Source of the DNA: Verrucomicrobiota bacterium
GTDB lineage: Bacteria > Verrucomicrobiota > Verrucomicrobiia > Verrucomicrobiales > Verrucomicrobiaceae
Assembly (NCBI GenBank): GCA_017301975.1
Contig: JAFLEI010000005.1
Location: 1 to 64,000 of the forward strand
Direction: 5' to 3'
DNA length: 64,000 bases
Each line of letters opens with the position of its first letter. Position 1 is the stretch's first letter. Positions 49,859 to 59,634 of this stretch are shown in pieces. The notes below the pieces were generated by a model. That model was not told where the DNA came from. It made no database searches and was given only the letters and a program-made list of their open reading frames with translations. The translations under genes and the position numbers were made by a program.

Positions 49859-50425
49859 ATGAACACCCGCATTTTCTCCTGCTTTTTCGCTGCGTGCGTC
49901 TGCGCATGGACACCGGCACACGCGCAAAACGGCGAGATCGCCCTCAAGCCCAACAACCGTGTCACGATCTCCATCGGGGGGATCCCGGACAATGAAGTGC
50001 CGCAGATCAGCAAGGTTTACACGATCAGCGACAACGGCACCGTGAATCTGCTGCACATCGGCGAGGTGCGCGCGGCCGGGCTGAAGCCCTCCACGCTGCA
50101 GCGCACGATTGAGCAGACCTACATTGCGCGGGAAATTTACACGAGGCCGACCGTGACGGTGACCACCAATGACAGCGCCAGCACGGCGCAGATGGTCTAT
50201 GTGGTGGGCGGCATCAAGGGCAATGGCACGGTGCCGTACAACTCCAGCATGACCATTTTGAAGGCAATCTCTGCGGCGGGTGGATTTTCGCCGTTTGCCA
50301 AGCCGAGCAAGACGAAGCTGATCCGCAACGGGGTGACCACGGAGATCAATCTGAAGGACATCAGCTCAGACCCGGCCCGCGACATCAAGCTGCAGCCGGA
50401 AGATCAGATCATCGTGCCGGATTGA
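49859..50425 (+). CDS. Wza-type polysaccharide export protein
   Basis: A 188-residue exported protein. Signal peptide (FSCFFAACVCAWTPAHAQ). A polysaccharide export domain follows (IALKPNNRVTISIGGIPD, YTISDNGTVNLLHIGEV, YTRPTVTVTT), then one SLBB-like segment with VVGGIKGNGTVPYNSSMTILKAISAAGGF and a C-terminal KLQPEDQIIVPD. It is much shorter than E. coli Wza (379 residues) and lacks the outer-membrane helix and further SLBB repeats, which may explain the need for the barrel protein at 46318. It is 22 bp after the kinase, clearly cotranscribed. Confidence 0.88.
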   Translation: MNTRIFSCFFAACVCAWTPAHAQNGEIALKPNNRVTISIGGIPDNEVPQISKVYTISDNGTVNLLHIGEVRAAGLKPSTLQRTIEQTYIAREIYTRPTVTVTTNDSASTAQMVYVVGGIKGNGTVPYNSSMTILKAISAAGGFSPFAKPSKTKLIRNGVTTEINLKDISSDPARDIKLQPEDQIIVPD

Positions 50426-50489
50426 TTTTGGGGTCCGGCAGAAGCGGTGCCTGTGAAGGGCCGCCGCCCTGCCGTGCGTTTTACATGGC

Positions 50490-51725
50490 ATGAAGATTTT
50501 TCTGTGTGCCATGATTCTTGTGGGGACGGCTGCTTCCGCCATGGCGGACTTTGGCCTTCAGGACGGCGACACCGTCGTTTTCCTTGGCGACAGCATCACG
50601 GCGGCGAGACGCTACGACAGGATCATTGAGAACTACACGCTGCTCCGGTATCCGCAGCGCCAGGTGAAATTCATCAATGCGGGCAAAGGCGGCGACACTA
50701 TGACGGGTGCGTTGGAGCGACTGCAACGCGAGGTCTTCGATCATCACGCTACGGTGCTGACCGTGGCGTTTGGGGTGAATGACATCGGCTGGGGCATGAA
50801 GGCGGATGAGGAGCACAAGGCGGCGTATCTGAACTCACTGCGCACTTTGATCGAGCGCTGCAAGGAGCATGACGTCCACGTATTCATCTGCTCGGCGGCC
50901 ATTACCAATGAAGACCCGGAGCATGCGGAGAAGGGATTCCTGCAGCAGATGTGCGATGAAGGACTGGCGCTGGCGAAAAGCCTCGGAGCTGACACGATCG
51001 ACATTCAGCGTTCGATGCGTACGGTGCAGCAAAGGGTTCTGGCAGCGAACAAAGGCCAGAAGGATGCGGCCAAGCAGACGAAGCTGCATGTGGAGGACGG
51101 GGTGCATCTCAATGACCTCGGGCAGCTGGCGATGGCGGTCGCGATTCTCAAAGGACTGGGTGCTTCGGCCGAGGTTTCTGCGGCTGTCGTGGATGCTGTA
51201 AAAGGCAAGGTGGAAACTGCCAGCGGCTGCAAGCTGTCGGGCGTGAAGTCTGGCAGCGAGGGCATTGAATTTGACCGCCGCGATGAAGGCCTGCCGCTGA
51301 ACTTCGGCACCTTCGGCGCGCTGAACTTCAGGTTCATTGCGATACCGGAGGAACTGAACCGCTACATGCTGACGGTGCGTGGTCTTGCCGCAGGGAAATA
51401 CGAGCTGCGTGCCGGGGGACGGCTGCTGGGGAAATTCACCGAAAAACAACTCGCTGCGGGACTGAACATCTCATCGATGACCGCCAACGGCTGGGAACCG
51501 GGCGGGCCCTGGGACGCACAGGCGGCGGCCTTGAAGATGGTGACGGATGCGCGCATGGAGATCGTGGGATCGCAGAGCTACAGCGAGGCGTTTCTCAGCG
51601 CTCAGCCGGGGATTGAGCAGATCCGTGCAGAAACGAAAAAGGCGCTGGAACAACTGGAAGTGTTGCAGCGCCAATATGCGGCACCGGTGACGGTGCATTT
51701 CGAAGTGAAGAAGGCTGCGGAGTGA
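50490..51725 (+). CDS. SGNH/GDSL-family hydrolase, secreted
   Basis: A 411-residue exported esterase. Signal peptide (about 1-19, LCAMILVGTAASAMA). SGNH blocks are intact: FLGDSIT (catalytic Ser35), INAGKGGDT (Gly), FGVNDIG (Asn97) and DGVHLNDLG with Asp203/His206. These enzymes remove acyl groups, such as acetate, from sugars. Following the polysaccharide-export genes by 64 bp, it may deacetylate the polymer. The C-terminal 200 residues form a beta-rich domain and a short helix. Cotranscription with the export gene is likely but unproven. Confidence 0.85.
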   Translation: MKIFLCAMILVGTAASAMADFGLQDGDTVVFLGDSITAARRYDRIIENYTLLRYPQRQVKFINAGKGGDTMTGALERLQREVFDHHATVLTVAFGVNDIGWGMKADEEHKAAYLNSLRTLIERCKEHDVHVFICSAAITNEDPEHAEKGFLQQMCDEGLALAKSLGADTIDIQRSMRTVQQRVLAANKGQKDAAKQTKLHVEDGVHLNDLGQLAMAVAILKGLGASAEVSAAVVDAVKGKVETASGCKLSGVKSGSEGIEFDRRDEGLPLNFGTFGALNFRFIAIPEELNRYMLTVRGLAAGKYELRAGGRLLGKFTEKQLAAGLNISSMTANGWEPGGPWDAQAAALKMVTDARMEIVGSQSYSEAFLSAQPGIEQIRAETKKALEQLEVLQRQYAAPVTVHFEVKKAAE

Positions 51726-51731
51726 GAGGAC

Positions 51732-53450
51732 TTACAGCCCAAGATCCGTCACGGCACCCTGGCTCGCGTTGCTCGTGAGCTTGGCGTACTTGGCGAGGAC
51801 GCCGTGGGTGTAGCGCGGCTTGGGCTGCTTCCATTTGGCGAGGCGGGTCTTCAGCTCTGCGGCGGGGATGCCGAGGGTGATGGCGCGTTTTTCGGCGTCG
51901 ATGGTGATGGGGTCGCCGTTCTTGATGACGGCGATCGGGCCGCCGACGAAGGCTTCCGGGGTGACGTGGCCGACGACGAAGCCGTGGCTGCCGCCGCTGA
52001 AGCGGCCGTCGGTGATGAAGGCAACATCTTTGCCGAGGCCCTTGCCCATGATGGCGGAGGTGGGGGAGAGCATCTCGCGCATGCCGGGACCACCTTTCGG
52101 GCCTTCCATGCGGACGACGATGACGTGGCCTTTTTTGACCTTGTCATTGAGAATGGCCTGCAGCGCGGTCTCTTCGGATTCGAAGACGATGGCCTTGCCG
52201 GAGAATTTGAGGCCTTCCTTGCCGGAGATTTTGCCCACGGCGCCTTCGGGGCAAAGGTTGCCTTTGAAGATGACGAGGTGGCTGTCTTTCTTGAGGGGAT
52301 TGCTCAGCGGGCTGACGATCTTCTGGTCCTTGGGCCAAACGATCTTGGAGTTCTTCATGTTCTCCTTCATCGTTTTGCCAGTGACGGTGAGGCAGTCGCC
52401 GTGCATGAGGCCTTCGTTGACCAGGATGCGGATGAGCGGGACGGTGCCGCCGATCTTCACGAGGTCGTTCATGAAGTATTTGCCGCTGGGCTTGAGATCC
52501 GCGAGCACGGGAGTCTTTTTGCCGAGGCGGACGAAGTCTTCGATGCCGAGCTTCACGCCAGCGCTGTGGGCCATGGCGATGAGATGGAGGACGGCATTGG
52601 TGCTGCCGCCGAGGGTGATGATAAGGGTGATGGCGTTTTCGAAGGCCTCCTTCGTCATGATGTCACGAGGGGTGATGCCCTTCTTGATCATGTTCATGAC
52701 GGCGGCGCCGGCGTCGAAGCAGTCGATGAGCTTTTCATTGCCGACGGCGGACTGCGCGCCGGAGTTGGGAAGGCTCATGCCGAGGGCTTCGATGGCCGAG
52801 GCCATGGTGTTGGCGGTGTACATGCCGCCGCAGGAGCCTTCGCCGGGGATGGCGTGCTCTTCGATGTCCACGAGCTCCTTGTCATTGATGAGGCAGTTGG
52901 CGTGCTTACCGACGGCTTCGAAGACGGTGACGATGTCTGCGTCCTTTTTCTCAGGGCCGACGCAGCCGGGGAGGATGGTGCCGCCATAGACGAAGACGCT
53001 GGGGCGGTTCAGACGGGCCATGGCCATGAGGCAGCCGGGCATGTTTTTGTCGCAACCGCCGATGGCGACGAAGCCGTCCATGCCTTCGCAGCCGACGACG
53101 GTTTCGATGGAGTCCGCGATGACTTCACGGGAGACGAGGGAGTATTTCATCCCTTCGGTGCCCATGGAGATGCCGTCGGAAATCGTGATGGTGTTGAAGA
53201 TGATGCTCTTGCCACCGGCGGCATCCGCGCCTTTGGCGGCTTCTCTGGCGAGGCGGTCGATGTGCATGTTGCACGGAGTGACCATGCTCCAGAGGGAGGC
53301 GATGCCGATCTGGGATTTTTTGAAGTCATCCCGCTTGAAGCCGACGGCGTGCAGCATGGCGCGGGAGGCGGCGCGGTCCACCCCATCGACAACGATGGCG
53401 CTGTGTTTGCGGTGGAGGTCGGACTTGGCGGCGGAGGCTTTCTTGGGCAT
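51732..53450 (-). CDS. ilvD: dihydroxy-acid dehydratase
   Basis: A 572-residue iron-sulfur enzyme of valine, leucine and isoleucine synthesis. The family signatures are [19 protein letters not shown] (cluster cysteines), and [29 protein letters not shown]. Further: [43 protein letters not shown], and the C-terminal [22 protein letters not shown]. The length fits. The start is taken at ATG 53450 ([11 protein letters not shown]), since the preceding in-frame codons are odd. It ends 6 bp from the convergent SGNH gene. Confidence 0.96.
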   Translation of the reverse strand: MPKKASAAKSDLHRKHSAIVVDGVDRAASRAMLHAVGFKRDDFKKSQIGIASLWSMVTPCNMHIDRLAREAAKGADAAGGKSIIFNTITISDGISMGTEGMKYSLVSREVIADSIETVVGCEGMDGFVAIGGCDKNMPGCLMAMARLNRPSVFVYGGTILPGCVGPEKKDADIVTVFEAVGKHANCLINDKELVDIEEHAIPGEGSCGGMYTANTMASAIEALGMSLPNSGAQSAVGNEKLIDCFDAGAAVMNMIKKGITPRDIMTKEAFENAITLIITLGGSTNAVLHLIAMAHSAGVKLGIEDFVRLGKKTPVLADLKPSGKYFMNDLVKIGGTVPLIRILVNEGLMHGDCLTVTGKTMKENMKNSKIVWPKDQKIVSPLSNPLKKDSHLVIFKGNLCPEGAVGKISGKEGLKFSGKAIVFESEETALQAILNDKVKKGHVIVVRMEGPKGGPGMREMLSPTSAIMGKGLGKDVAFITDGRFSGGSHGFVVGHVTPEAFVGGPIAVIKNGDPITIDAEKRAITLGIPAAELKTRLAKWKQPKPRYTHGVLAKYAKLTSNASQGAVTDLGL

Positions 53451-53581
53451 GGTCAGGGGATGGATTGGGAACGTGCAAAATGGCAGACGGCTTCCCGCGC
53501 GCAAGCGGCTTTGCGGCAGTTCTAGCGCAGGCTTTGGCAATTACGGCGTGGTTTCCGGCGGTCAAAGCGCGATAAGAAAGG

Positions 53582-54349
53582 GTGAACTTGTATTTCCGAT
53601 GCACCTTTGTTTTTCTGGCCCTCGCGGCTGCCCTGACGGCGGCAGATCAGGTGCCGACGCTGGACTTCAATCTCTACATGGAGGGGAAGTATGTGTATGA
53701 GCGCAACTGCATCGTGTGCCACGGGCCGCGGGGGGATGGCAACGGCGAGCTGAGTCCGACGCTGAAGCCGAAGCCGAGGTCGTTTCGGGAGGGGATGTTT
53801 AAATTTCGCACCACCCCCTATGGCATGCTGCCCACGGATGCGGATCTACGGCGAACCATCACGCACGGGCTGAGCGGCACGGCGATGGGTGCGTTCACCT
53901 ATCTGCCGGCGGAGGATCTGGATGCGGTGATCGTTTACCTGAAATCGTTTTCGCGCCGGTGGAAGAAGGCGGAGAATTATGCGCCTGCGATGAAATTCGC
54001 CCCGCCGCCGGATTGGTTCCAGAAGGCCGAGGAGATGAAAAAACATGCCGTCGCGGGGCAGAAGCTTTTTGTTGTCAATTGCGCCGCCTGCCACGGTGAA
54101 AAAGCGGATGGCAAAGGCCCGGCGGCGGTCAGTCTGAAGGACATCTGGGGAATTCCGGCCGCGCCTGCCGATTTGCGCCAGGCGCATCTGCGCTGTGGTG
54201 ATTTGCCGGAGGACCTTTTTCGCGTGCTTGCCACCGGCTTGAATGGAACGCCCATGGTGAGCTTTGAGGCCACATTGAGTGAGGCTCAACGGTGGGACAT
54301 CATTGCCTTCGTTTTGAGCATCCGCCTGCCATCAGGGCCTGTGCTGTAA
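53582..54349 (+). CDS. dihaem cytochrome c, secreted
   Basis: A 255-residue exported protein with a signal peptide (about 1-20) and two c-type haem sites: CIVCH at 43-47 and CAACH at 167-171. Each is followed by GxxGDGxG/GEKADGKGP, typical of class I cytochrome c. The N-terminal half has FRTTPYGMLPTDADLRRTI and a Met-containing stretch as distal ligand. It could carry electrons to an oxidase or from a dehydrogenase; no partner lies nearby. The start is GTG at 53582, without a clear ribosome-binding site; an internal ATG near residue 33 is past the signal peptide. Confidence 0.85.
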   Translation: MNLYFRCTFVFLALAAALTAADQVPTLDFNLYMEGKYVYERNCIVCHGPRGDGNGELSPTLKPKPRSFREGMFKFRTTPYGMLPTDADLRRTITHGLSGTAMGAFTYLPAEDLDAVIVYLKSFSRRWKKAENYAPAMKFAPPPDWFQKAEEMKKHAVAGQKLFVVNCAACHGEKADGKGPAAVSLKDIWGIPAAPADLRQAHLRCGDLPEDLFRVLATGLNGTPMVSFEATLSEAQRWDIIAFVLSIRLPSGPVL

Positions 54350-54444
54350 CAGGCATCGGGAGATCACAAGATGGGAAGAGCTGCGGGATGTCTTATGAAT
54401 GTTTGTTTGCCTCGGCTGATGGTTAACTTTAGCCTTGAGGCCGC

Positions 54445-55881
54445 ATGAGCAATACCTTCCGTACTTCCGAGAACATCGAAATGTCCTTCGCTCCTTTTCG
54501 TCAGAAAATGGAGGCGGAAGGTCTGAGTGAGTCCGCCATTCGCGCGTTTCGCGGGAGCTATGCAGCACTGCTGGCGGGTGAGACGGGGATGATTCCCGAA
54601 GACACGATTGCACCGGCGAAAGACCTGCCCTGTGCGGATGATTTGAAGGCTCCGGCGGCGGATCGTGCCGCTGGGCTGCTGAAGCAGACGGTGGTCATCA
54701 AACTCAATGGCGGTCTCGGCACGGGCATGGGACTGGAGAAGGCGAAATCGCTGCTGCCCGTGCGCGGGGATGACACGTTTCTCGACTTGATCGCACGGCA
54801 GATTTTGCTGCTGCGATCTCAGACGGGCGGTGAGGTGCCGATGTTCATGCTTATGAACAGCTTCAGCACGTCTGCAGACACGGCGGAGCATCTGGCGAAG
54901 CGTTTTCCGCAACTCGGCGGGACCGGAACATGGGAGCTGATGCAGAACAAGGTGCCGAAGGTGCTGGCCAGCACGCTGGAGCCAGCGGCTTCACCCGGCA
55001 GCCCGGATCAGGAATGGTGCCCGCCGGGGCATGGGGACATCTATGCGTGCCTCGCCGGATCGGGCTGGCTGGAGCGTCTGCTGAGCAATGGGGTGAGATA
55101 TGCTTTCGTGTCGAACTCGGACAATCTGGGGGCAACGCTCGATCCGGCGATCCTTGCGTGGTTTGTGGACAGCGGCATGCCGTTTGTCATGGAGGTCACA
55201 CGCCGGACCGAATCGGACAAGAAGGGCGGGCATCTCGCCGTGCGATTGAGCGACGGGCGCTTTTTGCTGCGCGAATCGGCACAGTGTCCGAAAGAAGACG
55301 AGGGGCATTTTCAAAACATCGACCAGCATCGTTACTTCAACACGAACAACCTGTGGATTGACCTTGTGGCATTGAAGTCCGCGCTGCAGGCGAATGACGG
55401 ACTGATCCCGCTGCCACCGATCATGAACAAGAAGACCGTGGACCCGCGCGACAGCAGCTCTCCGGCGGTCGTGCAGCTGGAGACGGCGATGGGAGCGGCG
55501 ATCGAGTGTTTTGCCGGAGCGGGGGCGATCGAGGTTTCACGTGTGCGCTTTGCGCCGGTGAAGACGACGAGCGATCTGCTGGCGGTGCGCTCGGACGCGT
55601 ATGAACTGACGGAGGACTTCTGCCTGCGGCTGCACCCGAGCCGCAACGGGCAGCCGCCGCACCTGCATCTGGATCAAAAGCTGTGCAAGCTGGTGGACGG
55701 ACTGGAGCAAAATTTCCCGCATACCCCCAGCCTGCTGCATTGCCGCAGCCTGCTGGTGCACGGTCCGGTGGAATGTGGTGCAGGTGTTGTGTTCAAGGGG
55801 GATGCAGTGATTCACAATCACACGCAAGCGCCGGTGAAACTGAAGGCAGGAGTGCACGAAGGCGCGATCAGTGTTGGCTGA
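54445..55881 (+). CDS. UTP-glucose-1-phosphate uridylyltransferase (eukaryotic-type UDPGP family)
   Basis: A 478-residue nucleotidyltransferase of the UDPGP family (as in eukaryotes, not GalU). The nucleotide loop KLNGGLGTGMG lies at about 90-100. LMNSFSTSADT, GHGDIYACLAGSGWLERLL, FVSNSDNLGATLD and MEVTRRTESDKKGGHL are the other family motifs. It makes UDP-glucose from UTP and glucose-1-phosphate. Several bacterial groups have this type. A link to the polysaccharide locus 3 kb upstream is possible. It starts 95 bp after the cytochrome gene. Confidence 0.93.
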   Translation: MSNTFRTSENIEMSFAPFRQKMEAEGLSESAIRAFRGSYAALLAGETGMIPEDTIAPAKDLPCADDLKAPAADRAAGLLKQTVVIKLNGGLGTGMGLEKAKSLLPVRGDDTFLDLIARQILLLRSQTGGEVPMFMLMNSFSTSADTAEHLAKRFPQLGGTGTWELMQNKVPKVLASTLEPAASPGSPDQEWCPPGHGDIYACLAGSGWLERLLSNGVRYAFVSNSDNLGATLDPAILAWFVDSGMPFVMEVTRRTESDKKGGHLAVRLSDGRFLLRESAQCPKEDEGHFQNIDQHRYFNTNNLWIDLVALKSALQANDGLIPLPPIMNKKTVDPRDSSSPAVVQLETAMGAAIECFAGAGAIEVSRVRFAPVKTTSDLLAVRSDAYELTEDFCLRLHPSRNGQPPHLHLDQKLCKLVDGLEQNFPHTPSLLHCRSLLVHGPVECGAGVVFKGDAVIHNHTQAPVKLKAGVHEGAISVG

Positions 55882-55885
55882 TGAA

Positions 55886-55919
55886 ATTTATGATTTACGA
55901 TTTTTGATTTATGATTTGA
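55886..55919. repeat. AT-rich short tandem repeat
   Basis: Two imperfect copies of ATTTATGATTTACGATTT-like sequence (ATTTATGATTTACG, then ATTTTTGATTTATGATTT) between the UGPase stop and the next start. It is sharply AT-rich against the surrounding DNA. Similar runs occur between genes in many bacteria; the role is unknown. Confidence 0.5.
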
Positions 55920-55928
55920 GATGGGGGC

Positions 55929-56801
55929 ATGAAACTCTTTCTCGCTGTTTTTGGTCTTTGCTGTGGTGATCTTTGGGCGGCTGAGGTGGCCGCGCTGCAG
56001 AAGCTGGGGGCGAAGGTGACGGAGGCAGGAGGAGTGGTGACGCAGGTGCAGGTGGATTGTGAGAAATTTAGCGAGGCGGATTTCCGCACGCTGGGTGGTT
56101 TTACCACGATCAAAAACCTCAGCATCAGCGGGAAGACCATCACGGATGACACGCTGGGGCTGCTGACGGGACTGACGGAGCTGGAGATGCTGAGCACAAA
56201 CGGGATTCAGCTGACGGATGCGGGATACAAGCATTTTGCGGCATTTCAGAAGCTGAAGTCGCTGGCGTTTTTCCATCCGGCGTTTCGTTCGAAGGAGTTT
56301 ACGGGCAGCGGTTTGGTGGAGCTGAAGAAACTGCCGAATCTGGAGCGGCTGACCTTTGCGGGATCGACGGCGGGTGATGTGGCGATGGAGGCCATCGGGC
56401 AGCTCACACAGCTCAAGGAATTTCGCACGTGGCATACGGCGCAGACACAGGCTGGGAATGCGGCGCTGCTGAAGCTGACGCAACTTACCGGGCTGCGCCT
56501 GGGGCAGCGGCTGCCGGAGTGGGGGAAGGAAACGCCGATCAGCTTTGATGAATCGACGATGGCGGTGGTCGCGCAGCTCAAGACGCTGGAATCGCTCGAA
56601 CTTACTGAGGCGAGACTCAGCGCGAAGATCATTCCGCAGCTTCAGGCGCTGCCCAAGCTCGCGAAGCTGAAGATCGAGACGGTGGATATTTCCGCGGCGG
56701 ATGTGGAGGCGATCAAGGCGGCGCTGCCCAAGTGCAAGGTGGAGTGGAAGCCGATGAGTGATGTTGAAAAGGAAGCGATGTTTAAGAAGCTGAGGCTGTG
56801 A
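55929..56801 (+). CDS. secreted leucine-rich-repeat protein
   Basis: A 290-residue exported protein with a signal peptide ([15 protein letters not shown]). The body is a series of LRR-like units of 24 to 28 residues: [69 protein letters not shown] and [12 protein letters not shown]. Such repeats form a curved binding surface. These proteins are numerous in Verrucomicrobia and Planctomycetes and no substrate is known. The C-terminal helix ends in EAMFKKLRL. Its neighbour downstream is a PhoD protein. Confidence 0.78.
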   Translation: MKLFLAVFGLCCGDLWAAEVAALQKLGAKVTEAGGVVTQVQVDCEKFSEADFRTLGGFTTIKNLSISGKTITDDTLGLLTGLTELEMLSTNGIQLTDAGYKHFAAFQKLKSLAFFHPAFRSKEFTGSGLVELKKLPNLERLTFAGSTAGDVAMEAIGQLTQLKEFRTWHTAQTQAGNAALLKLTQLTGLRLGQRLPEWGKETPISFDESTMAVVAQLKTLESLELTEARLSAKIIPQLQALPKLAKLKIETVDISAADVEAIKAALPKCKVEWKPMSDVEKEAMFKKLRL

Positions 56802-56856
56802 GGGTAGGCGAAGGTGGGAGACAGAAATGTGAGCGGATTGCGTTCATGGCAGGACC

Positions 56857-58293
56857 ATGAGCCAGGCATCCGCACTCAACCGCCGTCGTTTTATCAAGAC
56901 CACCACCTCAACCGTCCTAAGCGCGCCATGGCTGCTGCGAGGTGCGGAGGCAGGGCCGTTTCAGGCGACAGGGACGCGGGTGGGCGAGGTGACGGACACG
57001 ACGGCGATTGTGTGGACGAGGCTGACGCAGACACCGGTGCGCAACAACCAAGGGGTGAAGTTTGACAAGCCGAAGAAGGGCAAGGGAGCGAAGGAAAAGC
57101 AGCAGGCGGTGCCTGAGGCGCATGAGATTGAAGGGGCCTGTCCGGCGGCCTCGGGCAAGGTGCGTGTGCGCTATGGACTGAAGGAAAATTTGAGTGATGC
57201 GGTGGAGACACCGTGGGTGGAGGTGAGCGCGGAGAAGGATGGCATTCATCAGTTCAAGCTAGGCGGACTCAGACCGGGCAGCACGTATCATTATGAGAGC
57301 GAAACGTCGCGCGGGAGTTTCAAAGGCAGATTCCACACAGCACCGGAGCCTGCGGCGCCGACAGCGCTGCGGTTTTGCGTGATGACGTGCCAGGGGTATC
57401 AGGACCGGGATCATGCGGACGGGCACCCGATTTATCCGTCGATGTCGGCGCTGGATCCGCGCTTTATCGTGATGACGGGAGACCTGGTCTATTATGACAG
57501 CAATCCGCCGCGTGCCGTGTCGCCTGCGCTCGCAAGGCTGCACTGGGAGCGGATGTTCAGCCTGCCGCGATTGATGGAGGCGACGCGCAGCACTTCGACA
57601 TACTGGCTGAAGGATGATCACGATACGCTGACGAATGATTCCTGGCCGGGGATGAAAGCCGGTGAACTCACGTTCGGCGAGGGCGTGGAAATTTTCCGCG
57701 AGCAAACACCGATCGGGGAACGTGATTTTCGTACGATCCGCTGGGGACGGGATTTGCAGGTGTGGTTTACGGACGGGCGAGACTACCGTTCTCCGAACAC
57801 GATGAAGGATGGACCGGACAAGACGATCTGGGGCGCGGAGCAGAAGGAGTGGTTCAAACGCACGGTCAAGGAGAGCACGGCGACGTGGAAGGTGCTGGTA
57901 AGCCCGACGCCGCTGGTGGGGCCTGACCGTGGCAACAAGAATGACAACCACAGCAATGAGGGCTTTGCGCATGAGGGAGACGAAATCCGCGCGTGGGTGC
58001 AGGCGAACGTGCCGGACAACTTTTTTGTCGTCTGCGGGGACCGCCACTGGCAGTATCATTCCGTGCATCCGACATCCGGAGTGCAGGAGTTCAGCGTGGG
58101 GCCGGCGAGCAACTCGCATGCGAGCGGCTCTCCCGGCGAGGACAAGACGTATCACAAGTTTCACCGGGTGAAGGGCGGCTTCCTGTGCGTGGAACTGCGT
58201 CCGGACGGAACGGAAAGCGAGATCGTGTTTCAGCTGCGTGATGTGGATGGCGCAGTCGGCTATGAGGCGAAGTTCAAACGTCCCATTGCCTGA
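56857..58293 (+). CDS. PhoD-like alkaline phosphatase / phosphodiesterase
   Basis: A 478-residue exported enzyme. The Tat signal has RRRFIKTTTSTVLSA. An N-terminal beta domain (about 40-160) is followed by the metallophosphoesterase core: VMTGDLVYYDSNPP, WLKDDHDTLTNDSWPG, FTDGRDYRSPN, VVCGDRHWQYHS and EFSVGPASN. These fit the PhoD family (Ca/Fe-dependent phosphodiesterase/phosphatase). A Lys-rich loop at about 70-85 is unusual for the fibronectin-like part. The next gene (DUF1552) also has a Tat signal and lies 54 bp on. Confidence 0.88.
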   Translation: MSQASALNRRRFIKTTTSTVLSAPWLLRGAEAGPFQATGTRVGEVTDTTAIVWTRLTQTPVRNNQGVKFDKPKKGKGAKEKQQAVPEAHEIEGACPAASGKVRVRYGLKENLSDAVETPWVEVSAEKDGIHQFKLGGLRPGSTYHYESETSRGSFKGRFHTAPEPAAPTALRFCVMTCQGYQDRDHADGHPIYPSMSALDPRFIVMTGDLVYYDSNPPRAVSPALARLHWERMFSLPRLMEATRSTSTYWLKDDHDTLTNDSWPGMKAGELTFGEGVEIFREQTPIGERDFRTIRWGRDLQVWFTDGRDYRSPNTMKDGPDKTIWGAEQKEWFKRTVKESTATWKVLVSPTPLVGPDRGNKNDNHSNEGFAHEGDEIRAWVQANVPDNFFVVCGDRHWQYHSVHPTSGVQEFSVGPASNSHASGSPGEDKTYHKFHRVKGGFLCVELRPDGTESEIVFQLRDVDGAVGYEAKFKRPIA

Positions 58294-58347
58294 GGTTGCG
58301 GAACTGTCAGAATCTGTCCTGTCCAGCCGTTTCAATCCACACGTCTC

Positions 58348-59634
58348 ATGCATACCGCCGCCAAATGCCATCTGAACCGCCGCGCCTTTCTGCGTGGCAC
58401 GGGGACTCTGCTCGCGCTGCCGTTCCTTGAGGCGATGGTGCCGGCCTTTGCCACGCGGGCGCAGGCCGCCGCCGCGCAGCCGCCGCCGAGGTTTTTGGCG
58501 ATGTGCGCGACGCTGGGATTTCACACGCCGTTTTTGTTTCCGCAGGAGACAGGTAGGGACTATGACCTCACGCCGTATCTGGAGCCGCTGAAGGATTTGC
58601 GGGGAGATTTTTCGGTGCTCTCCGGTTTGCAGCATGAGGAGCAAAATGGTGCGAACGGGCACACGTCCGAAATGACCTGGCTGACGTCCGCGAAGCATCC
58701 GGGGCTCGCGGGATTCAAGAACACGATTTCGATCGACCAGTTCATCGCCGAGCGGATCGGAGCGCAGACGCGTTTTCCGAGCCTGATTCTCGGCACGGGC
58801 AGCGAATCGCTGTCGTGGTCGGGCAGCGGGGTGCCGCTGCCTGCGGAGTCGTCGCCCTCAAAAGCGTTTCAGCAGTTGTTTGTGGACGGGACCCCGGCGC
58901 AGGTGGCGGCGCAGGTTCGCGACCTGAAGCGTGGGCGCAGCATTCTGGACACCGTCATGGGGCAGGCGAAAAAGCTGCACAACGATCTCGGCAAGCGGGA
59001 CCAGGAAAAGCTGGATGAGTATTTCTCCGCCGTGCGCGATCTCGAAGGACGGCTGGTGCAGAACGAGGCGTGGGCGCAGAGGCCGAAGCCCAAGGTGGAG
59101 GCGAAGCCGCCGACGGACATCCAGAGCCGCACGGATGCCATTGGGAAGATGAAGCTGATGCAGGAGCTCATTGTTCTGGCGCTGCAAACTGATTCGACGC
59201 GCACAGTAACACTGAGGCTCAGCGGCATGAATGCAGTGCCTGAAATCGCGGGGGTGAAGAACGACTGGCACAATCTCTCTCATCACGGGCAGGACCCGGC
59301 GAAGATCGAGGAGCTGAAGGTGATCGAGAAAGCGGAGTTCACCGCGTTTGCGGATTTTCTCAGCAGGCTCAAAAAGACGCAGGATAACGGGCGGCCGCTG
59401 CTGGACAGCACGGCGGTGATCTTTGGCTCGAACCTCGGCAACGCCAGTTCCCACAGCACGGCCAGCATTCCCATGGTGCTGGCGGGAGGCGGGTACAAGC
59501 ACGGACGCCATATTGCGATCGACAAGGAGAAGCATGTGTTCTCCAACCTCTTTGTCTCGCTGGCGCAGCGGATGGGTGTGGAGGCGGACGCGTTTGGGTT
59601 CAGCACCGGGGTGTTGGACATCAATCAGGTCTAA
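58348..59634 (+). CDS. DUF1552 protein, Tat-exported
   Basis: A 428-residue protein of DUF1552, common in Planctomycetes and Verrucomicrobia. Tat signal NRRAFLRGTGTLLALPFLEA. Conserved features: GFHTPFLFPQETGRDY, LSGLQHEEQNGANGH, SLSWSGSGVPLPAE and TVTLRLSGMNAVPE, then VIFGSNLGNASSHSTASIPMVLAGGG. These proteins resemble sulfatase-fold (DUF1501/1552) enzymes and usually sit beside DUF1592 cytochrome proteins, as here except for two inserted minus-strand genes. The role of the pair is unknown, possibly an electron-transfer oxidase of polymers. It overlaps the next minus gene by 4 bp at the stops. Confidence 0.87.
   Translation: MHTAAKCHLNRRAFLRGTGTLLALPFLEAMVPAFATRAQAAAAQPPPRFLAMCATLGFHTPFLFPQETGRDYDLTPYLEPLKDLRGDFSVLSGLQHEEQNGANGHTSEMTWLTSAKHPGLAGFKNTISIDQFIAERIGAQTRFPSLILGTGSESLSWSGSGVPLPAESSPSKAFQQLFVDGTPAQVAAQVRDLKRGRSILDTVMGQAKKLHNDLGKRDQEKLDEYFSAVRDLEGRLVQNEAWAQRPKPKVEAKPPTDIQSRTDAIGKMKLMQELIVLALQTDSTRTVTLRLSGMNAVPEIAGVKNDWHNLSHHGQDPAKIEELKVIEKAEFTAFADFLSRLKKTQDNGRPLLDSTAVIFGSNLGNASSHSTASIPMVLAGGGYKHGRHIAIDKEKHVFSNLFVSLAQRMGVEADAFGFSTGVLDINQV

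Noticed and set aside
51804..53525. A 573-codon open frame on the plus strand
   Set aside because: Antisense shadow of ilvD; Gly/Ala/Asp-rich translation without any motif.
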